NCBI GenBank assembly: GCA_905210525.1
Contig: CAJLXE010000047.1
Location: forward strand, 1 to 9,824
DNA: 9,824 nt
Source of the DNA: an uncultured Clostridia bacterium
GTDB lineage: Bacteria > Bacillota > Clostridia > HGM11327
Reading direction: 5' to 3'
Below the pieces are notes generated by a model. That model was given only the letters and a program-made list of their open reading frames with translations. It did not search any database and was not told the DNA's origin. The translations under genes were made by a program, and so were the position numbers. Shown piece after piece: positions 1 through 6,286 of this stretch. Position 1 is the first letter of the stretch, and each line of letters begins with the position of its first letter.

Positions 1-694
1 GCCAATTATCCTGCTCAACAACGAATGATTTAACACCTGTGTCGATAGCTGTTGCAATAACGCCTTCCCAGTATATGTTACCGTTGCCGATTTCCGTTAT
101 GAAGGAACCGTCTTTGCCGTATGCCATATCTTTGAGATGAAGAACGTCTATTCTGCCCCGGAGCTTGTTAAGCCATTCGCGAACATCGCCGCCTGCGTTC
201 TGTACCCAATATGTATCCATAACGAACGAAGCATAGTTCTTGTCAAGACCTTCTATGAGGTAATCGATAGCGAGCTTGCCGTTGAACTTCATGAATTCAT
301 GGCTGTGATGATGATATGTGAATTTGTATCCCTTAGGTCCGATTACCCGGCAAAGCTTGTTGGCTTTCTCGATAAAATCAAGATATCCCTCAAGATTGTC
401 AGCCCAGAAACCGCCGATACCCATAAGCTTTGTGCCGAGATCGTCATGAAGCTTCATAGCCTTTTCCGGATTGTCGCACATCATGCCGAAATCATCGTGA
501 GTACCTACTATTGTAAGTCCTGCTTCCTTTGCCAGTTTGCCGAATACGTCAAACGGAACTGCGCAGCCTGCTGTCTGAACTTCGTCAAAACCCATTTTTT
601 TGAGTTTTTCAAAGCTTGTTTTGATGTCTTCTTCATTGTTCATGAAGTCACGGATGGTGTATAATTGAACACCGATCTTTTCCAATTTAGCCAT
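1..694 (-). CDS. Sugar phosphate isomerase/epimerase-type TIM-barrel protein (3' end outside window)
   Basis: The reading frame is open on the minus strand from an ATG at 694 to the window edge. It gives 231 residues and lacks the C-terminus, which lies left of base 1. The start has an AGAAAGGAC ribosome binding site a short distance upstream. The protein begins MAKLEKIGVQLYTIRD. It carries features of the xylose-isomerase-like / AP-endonuclease-2 superfamily (COG1082 type): an early GVQLYT strand, a THDDFG segment near residue 65, YHHHSHEF at about 127-134, VMDTYWVQNAG at about 158-167, LHLKDM at about 185-190, EIGNGNIYW at about 201-209 and VEQD near 226-229. In this superfamily conserved Glu, Asp and His residues bind a divalent metal; E133, D160, H186 and E227 are plausible ligands by position, which is inference. 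No signal peptide is visible, so the protein is probably cytoplasmic. The substrate cannot be told. The gene is divergent from the spoVAC unit and has its own promoter. Confidence 0.85.
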   Translation of the reverse strand, partial: MAKLEKIGVQLYTIRDFMNNEEDIKTSFEKLKKMGFDEVQTAGCAVPFDVFGKLAKEAGLTIVGTHDDFGMMCDNPEKAMKLHDDLGTKLMGIGGFWADNLEGYLDFIEKANKLCRVIGPKGYKFTYHHHSHEFMKFNGKLAIDYLIEGLDKNYASFVMDTYWVQNAGGDVREWLNKLRGRIDVLHLKDMAYGKDGSFITEIGNGNIYWEGVIATAIDTGVKSFVVEQDNW

Positions 695-722
695 TGTTGT
701 TATGTCCTTTCTTATGAATTTA

Positions 723-740
723 CGATTGCCTGTCAATCGC
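723..740 (-). other. Small hairpin/palindrome in the leader of the isomerase gene
   Basis: CGATTG at 723-728 and CAATCG at 734-739 form a perfect 6-bp inverted repeat around a 5-base loop. It lies inside the predicted 5' untranslated region of the minus-strand isomerase gene, about 30 bases upstream of its start codon. It could be an RNA hairpin or an operator. There is no U-run on the minus strand after it, so it does not look like a terminator. Confidence 0.35.
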
Positions 741-769
741 AAAAACGATATTACCATTTATATTATAAT

Positions 770-798
770 AAGTAATTTAGTATATTATATATTTACTT
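770..798. repeat. Imperfect AT-rich inverted repeat over the isomerase promoter -10 region
   Basis: AAGTAA at 770-775 and TTACTT at 793-798 are inverted repeats with further A/T pairing between them (TTTAGTATA against TATATATTT). The centre lies next to the predicted -10 box and transcription start of the minus-strand isomerase gene, where a repressor operator could sit. The sequence is very AT-rich, so chance self-complementarity is a real alternative. Confidence 0.25.
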
Positions 799-812
799 TT
801 GTTAAATGTCAA
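784..812 (-). promoter_or_regulatory. Sigma-A type promoter of the isomerase gene
   Basis: On the minus strand TTGACA (812-807) is followed by exactly 17 bases and then TATAAT (789-784). Both hexamers match the consensus perfectly. Transcription would start near 777 and leave a leader of roughly 80 bases before the ATG at 694. Confidence 0.8.
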
Positions 813-853
813 CAGGTTTTTGTACATTTAGCTGTTGTTTTGAGCTGGTTTTT

Positions 854-882
854 GAATATTTTTATTTTTTAGGCAGATAATA
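854..882 (+). promoter_or_regulatory. Candidate sigma-G-like (forespore) promoter of the microprotein-spoVAC unit
   Basis: GAATA at 854-858 fits the sigma-G -35 pattern GHATR. After 17 bases, GATAATA at 876-882 differs by one base from the -10 pattern CATNHTA. The predicted start near 889 lies just upstream of the ribosome binding site at 905-911. spoVA genes are sigma-G dependent in Bacillus, so the type of promoter fits the downstream gene. The region is AT-rich, and a match of this length could occur by chance. Confidence 0.4.
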
Positions 883-918
883 TTGACGTAAATTATTTAT
901 TTGTGAAAGGATTTTTTT

Positions 919-1032
919 ATGCTTCTGAAACCGGAATCGATGAATACGAAAACGCTTTGGATATTGCTTGCGATTCTGAGTGCGATTTTTGTGATTGTAT
1001 GCGTGACGGTTGTATTACTTATACGGCAATAA
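919..1032 (+). CDS. Small single-span membrane protein (37 aa), unrecognised
   Basis: ATG at 919 has a strong ribosome binding site, GAAAGGA at 905-911, with 7 bases of spacing; the stop is TAA at 1030-1032. The product is a 37-residue protein with a short polar start (MLLKPESMNTK), one continuous hydrophobic segment at about residues 13-35 (TLWILLAILSAIFVIVCVTV and on), and an Arg-Gln end. This suggests a single transmembrane helix. I do not recognise the family. It lies 52 bases upstream of spoVAC on the same strand and probably shares its transcript, so a role in the forespore or spore membrane is a reasonable guess but only a guess. An overlapping frame starting with GTG at 903 was rejected because it would begin inside the ribosome binding site region and encodes a composition typical of a shadow frame. 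Confidence 0.6.
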   Translation: MLLKPESMNTKTLWILLAILSAIFVIVCVTVVLLIRQ

Positions 1033-1084
1033 GTTATTTGCCGATTTTTAAGACAACACGAGAGAAAGGAAATAAAACACAACG

Positions 1085-1531
1085 ATGAAGAAAAAGAAAA
1101 ATGCATATGTACTTATGGCGGAAAATATGCTTCCCAAATCAAACATTTTTAAGGACTGTATAATGGCGTTTATTGTTGGCGGCGTGATATGCTGTGTAGG
1201 GCAGCTACTGGCGGATTTATATTCCGGTTTGTGCGGCTTACCGGAAGATACCGTAAAAATGCTCACTCCGGCAACAATGGTATTTTTGGGAGGACTTTTA
1301 ACGGGTATAGGAATTTATGATGATATAGGTAAAGTTGCGGGAGCAGGCAGCGTTGTGCCTATAACAGGATTTGCAAATTCGATAGTGTCCTGTGCCATTG
1401 AATATAAACGCGAAGGCTATGTATTCGGCGTGGGTGCGAAGATGTTTACAATAGCGGGTCCCGTGCTTGTTTTCGGTATATCTGCGAGCGTACTTTGCGG
1501 AATAACATACTATATAGCAGGACTGATATGA
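1085..1531 (+). CDS. spoVAC: Stage V sporulation protein AC (SpoVAC)
   Basis: This 148-residue membrane protein is about the length of Bacillus SpoVAC (about 150). It has a basic N-terminus (MKKKKNA), a hydrophobic stretch at about 24-46 with FIVGGVICCVGQLL, a second at about 59-77 (TGIGIYD follows), the family hallmark GAGSVVPITGFANS at about 87-100, and a C-terminal helix at about 120-147. SpoVA proteins sit in the spore inner membrane and move calcium-dipicolinate into the forespore and out during germination; SpoVAC is reported to form a mechanosensitive channel. The start is the first ATG after an in-frame TAA at 1073. The ribosome binding site AGAAAGGA at 1063-1070 is rather far (14 bases). 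SpoVAEb is a related, shorter paralogue, but the N-terminal extension and motif favour SpoVAC. No spoVAD or spoVAE follows. Confidence 0.9.
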   Translation: MKKKKNAYVLMAENMLPKSNIFKDCIMAFIVGGVICCVGQLLADLYSGLCGLPEDTVKMLTPATMVFLGGLLTGIGIYDDIGKVAGAGSVVPITGFANSIVSCAIEYKREGYVFGVGAKMFTIAGPVLVFGISASVLCGITYYIAGLI

Positions 1532-1569
1532 CGTGAATTTTACAGACTGAATTACGGTGCAAAAATATA

Positions 1570-1598
1570 TTGAAATAAAAATAAAAGTATGTTATTAT
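1570..1598 (+). promoter_or_regulatory. Candidate sigma-A promoter for the GH36-like lipoprotein gene
   Basis: TTGAAA at 1570-1575 and TATTAT at 1593-1598 are separated by 17 bases. Each hexamer has five of six consensus bases. A shifted -10 TATAAT at 1596-1601 would give a 20-base spacer. A TTGACA at 1620-1625 also exists but has no good -10 at 16-18 bases. No clear terminator separates spoVAC from this gene, so read-through is also possible. Confidence 0.35.
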
Positions 1599-1691
1599 AA
1601 TAATGGAATTTTTTGCAAATTGACAATAACGGTATATTTGTATCGAACTGCTTTGCATGGAAATTATCAACACAAGAGAAAGGGTATATTT

Positions 1692-4037
1692 ATGAAGAAG
1701 ACAATTTCATTTTTGTTGGCTTTTGCGCTGTTTTTCAGTATATGTACGGGTTGCTCACCGACTGCAACCGACGCTCCGCCGACAAATACGCCTTTGCCGA
1801 CGGCAGAGACGAAAAACGAGCTTGAATTGCGTTCAGGCAATTCAAAAATAACGTTCGGAACGGAAAATTCCGAACCGTACATATTTTCGCTTTCAAACGG
1901 CGAAACGGGAAACCTTATAGAAAAAACGCCCGTCCGGCTTCCGGAATCGGCACTGTTTTTCTGGCCTGTCGGGTATAGCTGGGGTGCAGAGCAGAACGGC
2001 TTTACCGTTGATGAAAATACAGCTACTGTAACAATGGAAATGAAGCTTGAGTGGCGTTATGACAGCACAAGAAAAGCGGACGATACGGAAACGTCTGCTT
2101 ACGAAATGATTTTTATCAATGATAAGTGCAATTTTGAATATAGAATCAGTATAGCTGCCGATAATACGAAAATTGCCGAGGGACCGTTTCTGATAAGCGG
2201 TGAATTTATAAACAGAAGCATAATGAATGTTGCCTGTTACCTCGGCGATTTTGTATCCGTTTCTCCGAAGCGCACCGATAAGGACCCTGTTGTATGGTCT
2301 TTCGGAAAACAGGGGCATTTCGCGGAAGGCGGATTTGAACGTGTAAACAGTGCAACGGACCCTAATGCAGAAAAGCTTACGGCAGAGGGCGACGGGACGT
2401 ACAAGGAACTGCTCACAAAAAATAAAACTGTTACCGCGTCATCGGGACAGAACAGTGCATGGTCTGCAAGAGTACCGTTTATGTATCTGGATTATAACGG
2501 AGAATACGGACTTTATACGGCACTTGAATGGACAGAAGGTACAGTAAAAGCGCAAAGCAAGGACGGGAATATTACGTTATCGGTAAACATGGACAAAGAA
2601 AATTCACGTTTTTGTGCAAAGACGGCTCCGCAGCAGACACTCACGGTTCCGACGGTGTACCTTGGATGTTACACCGGAGATGTTGATACAGGCTCAAACA
2701 TATACAAAAAATGGTTTTTCAATCGCAAGGCTCCGGATTGCGTGAGAGAAAACTCTAAAGAGCCGTACATACAGGTTGACCAATTAGGTGTAACATATGA
2801 AAAGTGGGCAGAAATCGGTTTTGAATCAATAAAATGGGATTACGGTTGGTTCAGTGATTATATTTTTGACGGTGCGTTTCCGGGGACAGCCGAAGGCAGT
2901 TGGCTGATGCGGAATGCCGGTTATCAATGGTTGCTCGACATCAGCGGTGCAACGTTTGAAAATTACGGTGATTTACTGGAAGAGCGCGGACTTACATGGG
3001 CGGTATATCTGCTTTTGCACGATTGCATTGATGAAAATAACAAAGTTACTGAAAAATACGGAGAGTTCAATTCAATAACGCATCCCGAGTGGTTTGTGGA
3101 TGATGCAACTGAATATAAAGACTACAATTTCGGATGTGCGGCGGACCTCGGCAATGAAGAATGCGTGGAATACATTAAAAAAACGCTCCTTGAATTTTTC
3201 GGCAGCCATAATATAACGACATGGCGCTCGGACTTCGGTCCCATTGCAAGCGCGTCCGCATACGAAAACCGTCATATGGCAGGAAATATTGATGTCGGTT
3301 ACTGGTGTACGGTAGGATTTTTCGATATTGTCGATTATCTTTATGAAAACCTTGAGAACTTCAGATATGAGAGCTGCTGTGAGGGCGGCGGCATGAAAGA
3401 TCTCATGACGGCAACGCGTGCGGCGGTAATAAATTGTGATGATTCGGCAAATTACCTCAGTTTAAGAACAACTTTTTATGACGCAAGCTATACGTTCTGC
3501 CCGGCACAGCTGCTGCTTCCGTGCGGTACGGGTACTTTTGTGGAAGAAAATCCGTGGTATTGGCCGAAAATAGAATCAGATCAGGAAAACCTCAGAGAAG
3601 CCGTTATTTATATGGGTATGCGAAGCTGTATGCTCGGAGGCGTTATGTTTGCGGGTTTGGATGAAGGCATGGACGTGATTTATAAGGAATGTCTTGCGTT
3701 GTACAAGGAGAAGATACGTCCGCTTGTGAGAGAAGGTGATTTGTATCATGTTCTTGACAGACCTGACGGAACAAACTGGGACGGCGTTATGTATGCGGAC
3801 GCGGACAGCTCAAATGATGTCAAGGGAGCATTGTTTGTGTTCAAACCGTCTTGCGATGTCGAAACAACAAAAAATGTAAAGCTGCGCGGACTTTATAAGG
3901 ATACTATGTACAAAGTCGTGTTTGAGGACGGAACATCGGATGAGTACACTGCGACAGGCGAACAGCTTATGACGGACGGTGTAAATGTTACAATAAACGG
4001 CGTAGGTTCGGAAATTGTGTGGATTTACGAAGCCTGA
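1692..4037 (+). CDS. Secreted lipoprotein, GH36-like (clan GH-D, alpha-galactosidase family) glycoside hydrolase
   Basis: The start chosen is ATG 1692, which has AGAAAGGG at 1677-1684 with 7-base spacing and opens a lipoprotein signal peptide. The frame is open further upstream from 1557, but that part is low-complexity and has no ribosome binding site. The 781-residue product has MKKTISFLLAFALFFSIC, a lipobox-like CTGC with Cys21, then a Thr/Pro-rich linker to about 43. An N-terminal beta-rich part (about 45-350) precedes a TIM-barrel-like part: WDYGWF at 382-387 (equivalent to the LDDGWF motif of GH36), TWRSDFGP with D514 as probable nucleophile, and ESCCEGGGMKD with D570 as probable acid/base (equivalent to the SGGGRFD motif). 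The C-terminus (about 690-781) is a small beta domain. Enzymes of this group release alpha-linked galactose or related sugars. Surface anchoring suggests action on an extracellular glycan. The second Asp of DDGW is Tyr here, so the substrate may differ. Confidence 0.7.
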   Translation: MKKTISFLLAFALFFSICTGCSPTATDAPPTNTPLPTAETKNELELRSGNSKITFGTENSEPYIFSLSNGETGNLIEKTPVRLPESALFFWPVGYSWGAEQNGFTVDENTATVTMEMKLEWRYDSTRKADDTETSAYEMIFINDKCNFEYRISIAADNTKIAEGPFLISGEFINRSIMNVACYLGDFVSVSPKRTDKDPVVWSFGKQGHFAEGGFERVNSATDPNAEKLTAEGDGTYKELLTKNKTVTASSGQNSAWSARVPFMYLDYNGEYGLYTALEWTEGTVKAQSKDGNITLSVNMDKENSRFCAKTAPQQTLTVPTVYLGCYTGDVDTGSNIYKKWFFNRKAPDCVRENSKEPYIQVDQLGVTYEKWAEIGFESIKWDYGWFSDYIFDGAFPGTAEGSWLMRNAGYQWLLDISGATFENYGDLLEERGLTWAVYLLLHDCIDENNKVTEKYGEFNSITHPEWFVDDATEYKDYNFGCAADLGNEECVEYIKKTLLEFFGSHNITTWRSDFGPIASASAYENRHMAGNIDVGYWCTVGFFDIVDYLYENLENFRYESCCEGGGMKDLMTATRAAVINCDDSANYLSLRTTFYDASYTFCPAQLLLPCGTGTFVEENPWYWPKIESDQENLREAVIYMGMRSCMLGGVMFAGLDEGMDVIYKECLALYKEKIRPLVREGDLYHVLDRPDGTNWDGVMYADADSSNDVKGALFVFKPSCDVETTKNVKLRGLYKDTMYKVVFEDGTSDEYTATGEQLMTDGVNVTINGVGSEIVWIYEA

Positions 4038-4069
4038 CGGATATACTGAATTATTGATATAATTCAAAC

Positions 4070-4114
4070 AAAGACTTCCTTTTCGGGGTAACGGAAACGG
4101 AGGTCTTTTGTTTT
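4070..4114 (+). terminator. Intrinsic terminator after the GH36-like gene
   Basis: AAAGACTTCC (4070-4079) pairs with GGAGGTCTTT (4099-4108), giving a 10-bp stem with one G-U pair. It is followed by a T-rich run to 4114 interrupted by one G. It lies about 30 bases after the stop codon, as expected for the end of that transcript. Confidence 0.8.
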
Positions 4115-4140
4115 AAAGCCTGTTTGAGATTAATCCGCAA

Positions 4141-4194
4141 AATAAACACAAATGCTTCCGGGTATTGCGTTTATTCAGATAAAAAAGCTTATCT
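4141..4194. other. Two AT-rich hairpins in the gap before the lysine operon
   Basis: The gap 4115-4227 holds no gene. AATAAAC-A-CAA (4141-4151) can pair with TTG-C-GTTTATT (4165-4175) with one internal mismatch. AGATAA (4177-4182) can pair with TTATCT (4189-4194). Neither is followed by a clear T-run on the plus strand. They may be weak or reverse-direction terminator elements, or simply the result of base composition. Confidence 0.25.
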
Positions 4195-4227
4195 TTACTA
4201 AAAAACAGTCGAAAAATAAAAAAAGAG

Positions 4228-4256
4228 TTGACAAATTTTGCATAGCATGATATAAT
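4228..4256 (+). promoter_or_regulatory. Sigma-A promoter of the lysine operon
   Basis: TTGACA at 4228-4233, a 17-base spacer and TATAAT at 4251-4256 match the consensus perfectly. A TG one base before the -10 box adds an extended -10 element. Transcription would start at about 4263, right at the 5' end of the riboswitch. Confidence 0.9.
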
Positions 4257-4266
4257 ACCGTTAATT

Positions 4267-4425
4267 GATAGAGGTGCATTCTGCAAACAGTATAATCCGC
4301 GTTAAAGTCGTCGCAGGGCGTTGCGGTTTTGAAAGGTGCAGTATGCCGAAGACGATCGTGCGGAAGATTGATCTGGCAGGACATAATAAGATGTGTTTTG
4401 CTGTCGCAATTTGCGGAGAGCTATC
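4267..4425 (+). promoter_or_regulatory. Lysine riboswitch (L box) aptamer
   Basis: The closing P1 helix is GATAG (4267-4271) with CTATC (4421-4425). Conserved core pieces occur in the expected order: GAGGTGC (4271-4277), AGTA (4289-4292), GAAAGG (4331-4336), GCCGAAG (4345-4351), CTGGCAGG (4373-4380) and GGAGAGCTATCC (4415-4426). The length of about 160 nt and the position between promoter and dapA fit the L-box family. Lysine binding normally favours the terminated form of the leader and shuts off lysine synthesis genes. The call rests on motif recognition by eye; a covariance-model match has not been run. Confidence 0.92.
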
Positions 4426-4437
4426 CTTACATAACAA

Positions 4438-4462
4438 GTAGCCGTTATATCGGCTGTTTTTA
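4438..4462 (+). other. Short hairpin with U-run in the riboswitch expression platform
   Basis: AGCCG (4440-4444) pairs with CGGCT (4451-4455) around TTATAT, extendable by two wobble pairs, and is followed by GTTTTTA. It looks like a weak intrinsic terminator immediately after the aptamer. ATAAC (4431-4435) could compete by pairing with GTTAT (4444-4448). The stem is short, so its activity is uncertain. Confidence 0.4.
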
Positions 4463-4501
4463 GGTGTACTCCTACGATATGAGTGCAGGTTGGATTTGTA
4501 T

Positions 4502-4542
4502 GGCAGTTTAACGCAAATTTGTGTATAACTGCCTTTTGTTTT
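4502..4542 (+). terminator. Riboswitch-controlled intrinsic terminator before dapA
   Basis: GGCAGTT (4502-4508) pairs with AACTGCC (4527-4533). Further pairing inside (ACGC with GTGT, including a G-U pair) makes a long hairpin, followed directly by TTTTGTTTT (4534-4542). It lies between the lysine aptamer and the dapA ribosome binding site, so it is the most likely decision point of the riboswitch. Confidence 0.75.
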
Positions 4543-4576
4543 GCTCTCATATTAATATTTGTAAGGAGACATGAAA

Positions 4577-5467
4577 ATGAAAAACACAGTATTTACGGGT
4601 GCGGCAACCGCAATAATAACGCCGTTTGACAATTATAACAAAGTTGACTATGCAAAATTTGCGGAACTTATAGATTGGCAGATTGCCGAAGGCATAAATG
4701 CAATAGTTGTATGCGGAACCACAGGAGAAGGTTCAACTCTTACGGATGAAGAACACAGAGCAGTACTGAAGTTTGCGGCAGAAAAAATAAACGGAAGAGT
4801 TCCTATGATTGCCGGAACAGGCTCAAACGATACAGATTATGCAATAGACATGACTAAATACGCTTGCGAAATAGGCGCAGATGCTATGCTTGTGGTGTCG
4901 CCGTATTACAATAAAGCAACTCAGAACGGTCTTATAAAGTCTTTTACGGCTATTGCGGATGCAAGCACAAAGCCGCTTATACTTTATAATGTTCCGTCAA
5001 GAACAGGTTGCAATATATTGCCCAAAACAGCTGCAGCACTTGCCGACCATCCTAATATTGCGGCAATTAAAGAAGCGAGCGGAAATATTTCACAGATAGC
5101 AGAGCTTGCATCTCTTACAAGGGATAAGCTTGATATTTATTCAGGAAACGATGATCAGATAGTGCCCGTGCTTTCGCTCGGAGGTATGGGTGTTATATCT
5201 GTTCTTTCCAATATTATGCCTAAGAAAACGGTGGAAATATGTACGAAATTCTTTGAAGGCGATGTTAAGGGCAGTACTCGCATACAACTTGATTTGATCC
5301 CCCTTATAAATGCTCTTTTCAGTGAGGTAAATCCGATACCCGTAAAGGCTGCAATGGCTGCAATGGGATTTTCGGCAAATGCATTGAGATTGCCTCTGAC
5401 GCAAATGGAGCCGGAGCATGAGGCGCATCTTTTGGAACTTATGCGCCGCGAAAGCCTTATAAAATAA
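4577..5467 (+). CDS. dapA: 4-hydroxy-tetrahydrodipicolinate synthase
   Basis: The enzyme condenses pyruvate with L-aspartate-4-semialdehyde, the first committed step towards diaminopimelate and lysine, in the cytoplasm. Two ATGs are in frame, at 4571 and 4577. The ribosome binding site AAGGAG (4563-4568) leaves 2 bases to the first and 8 to the second, so 4577 is chosen, giving 296 residues, near the E. coli length of 292. The (beta/alpha)8 family residues are all present at a constant +4 offset from E. coli: T48 and T49 in GTTGEGST, Y111 in SPYYN, Y137 in YNVPSRTG, R142, and the Schiff-base lysine K165 in IKEASGN. It is the first gene of the riboswitch operon, 19 bases before dapB. Related family members such as N-acetylneuraminate lyase are unlikely given the context and motifs. 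Confidence 0.96.
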   Translation: MKNTVFTGAATAIITPFDNYNKVDYAKFAELIDWQIAEGINAIVVCGTTGEGSTLTDEEHRAVLKFAAEKINGRVPMIAGTGSNDTDYAIDMTKYACEIGADAMLVVSPYYNKATQNGLIKSFTAIADASTKPLILYNVPSRTGCNILPKTAAALADHPNIAAIKEASGNISQIAELASLTRDKLDIYSGNDDQIVPVLSLGGMGVISVLSNIMPKKTVEICTKFFEGDVKGSTRIQLDLIPLINALFSEVNPIPVKAAMAAMGFSANALRLPLTQMEPEHEAHLLELMRRESLIK

Positions 5468-5486
5468 AGGGAACGGTGAAATACTT

Positions 5487-6236
5487 ATGAAAATAATAGT
5501 AAACGGTGCAGGCGGCAGAATGGGCAAGGAAGTAATAAATCTTGCGAAAAACGGATTTCGCGGTGCCGAGCTTGTGACGGGCGTGGATATAAATGCACAG
5601 CAAAATGCTGATTTCCGGTGTTGCACAAACTGGAAGGACGTTAAAGAAAATGCCGATTGTATTGTCGATTTTTCAAATCATGCGGGAACTGCGTCCTTGC
5701 TTGCATATGCGGTTTCAAAAAAAATGCCGGTAGTTATTGCAACAACAGGTCATACGGACAGAGAAATACTTATGATAAAAGAGGCAAGCAAACAGATTCC
5801 GATATTTTGGTCTGCAAATATGTCTTTGGGAGTAGCGCTGTTGGTTGAACTTGCGAAAGTTGCGGCTAAAACAATGCCCGACGCCGATATAGAGATAATA
5901 GAAAAACATCACAACAGAAAGCTTGACGCACCGAGCGGAACGGCTCTGATGATTGCAAACGCAATAAAGAAAGTCCGTGATAAAGCGCGGCTTGTGTTCG
6001 GCAGGTACGGTCAGACAAAGCGCGGTAAGGATGAAATAGGCATTCACGCAGTAAGAATGGGTAATATTGTGGGTGAACATGAAGTGCTGATAGGAACGGA
6101 TAATGAAACGATAACGATCAAGCACGAGGCTCATAATCGCGCGCTTTTTGCGGAAGGTGCACTTGCTGCGGCAAGTTTTATTATAACGAAACCTGCGGGA
6201 CTTTATTCCATGCAGGACATGATAGAAATAATGTAA
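5487..6236 (+). CDS. dapB: 4-hydroxy-tetrahydrodipicolinate reductase
   Basis: The enzyme reduces the DapA product to tetrahydrodipicolinate with NAD(P)H. The 249-residue protein opens with the nucleotide-binding motif GAGGRMG (7-13), then has ATTGHT at 85-90, SANMSLGV at 109-116 and the catalytic segment EKHHNRKLDAPSGTAL at 139-154. H141 and K145 correspond to E. coli H159 and K163. A C-terminal VGEHEVLIGTDNETITIKHEA segment follows, ending in a helix. It is shorter than the E. coli enzyme (273) but within the range of clostridial forms. The start ATG has GGTGA at 5475-5479 with good spacing. It sits between dapA and ddh; its product is the direct substrate of Ddh. Confidence 0.96.
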   Translation: MKIIVNGAGGRMGKEVINLAKNGFRGAELVTGVDINAQQNADFRCCTNWKDVKENADCIVDFSNHAGTASLLAYAVSKKMPVVIATTGHTDREILMIKEASKQIPIFWSANMSLGVALLVELAKVAAKTMPDADIEIIEKHHNRKLDAPSGTALMIANAIKKVRDKARLVFGRYGQTKRGKDEIGIHAVRMGNIVGEHEVLIGTDNETITIKHEAHNRALFAEGALAAASFIITKPAGLYSMQDMIEIM

Positions 6237-6286
6237 ATTTATATAGATGAATCTTATATGTTTAGGATTCGGAAAGGTCTTTTATT

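Noticed and set aside
137..664. Long plus-strand open frame (175 codons)
   Set aside because: It lies wholly antisense to the isomerase gene, which has clear family motifs, a promoter and a ribosome binding site. The plus-strand product is Cys- and Phe-rich with no recognisable domain.
903..1088. Overlapping plus-strand frame with GTG start and Cys-rich product
   Set aside because: It starts within the ribosome binding site of the 37-residue protein and lacks its own. The +1 shifted frame gives a coherent transmembrane helix instead.
1557..1691. N-terminal extension of the GH36-like protein to the ATG at 1557
   Set aside because: No ribosome binding site precedes 1557, the extension would put a low-complexity segment before the signal peptide, and a strong site precedes 1692.
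4267..4542. T-box leader as an alternative for the dapA upstream structure
   Set aside because: No recognisable T-box sequence (TGGNACCGCG-like) is seen, whereas the ordered L-box core motifs and closing helix are present.
5141..5626. Minus-strand frame of 161 codons across the dapA-dapB junction
   Set aside because: Antisense shadow of two well-supported genes; His/Arg/Phe-rich without motifs.
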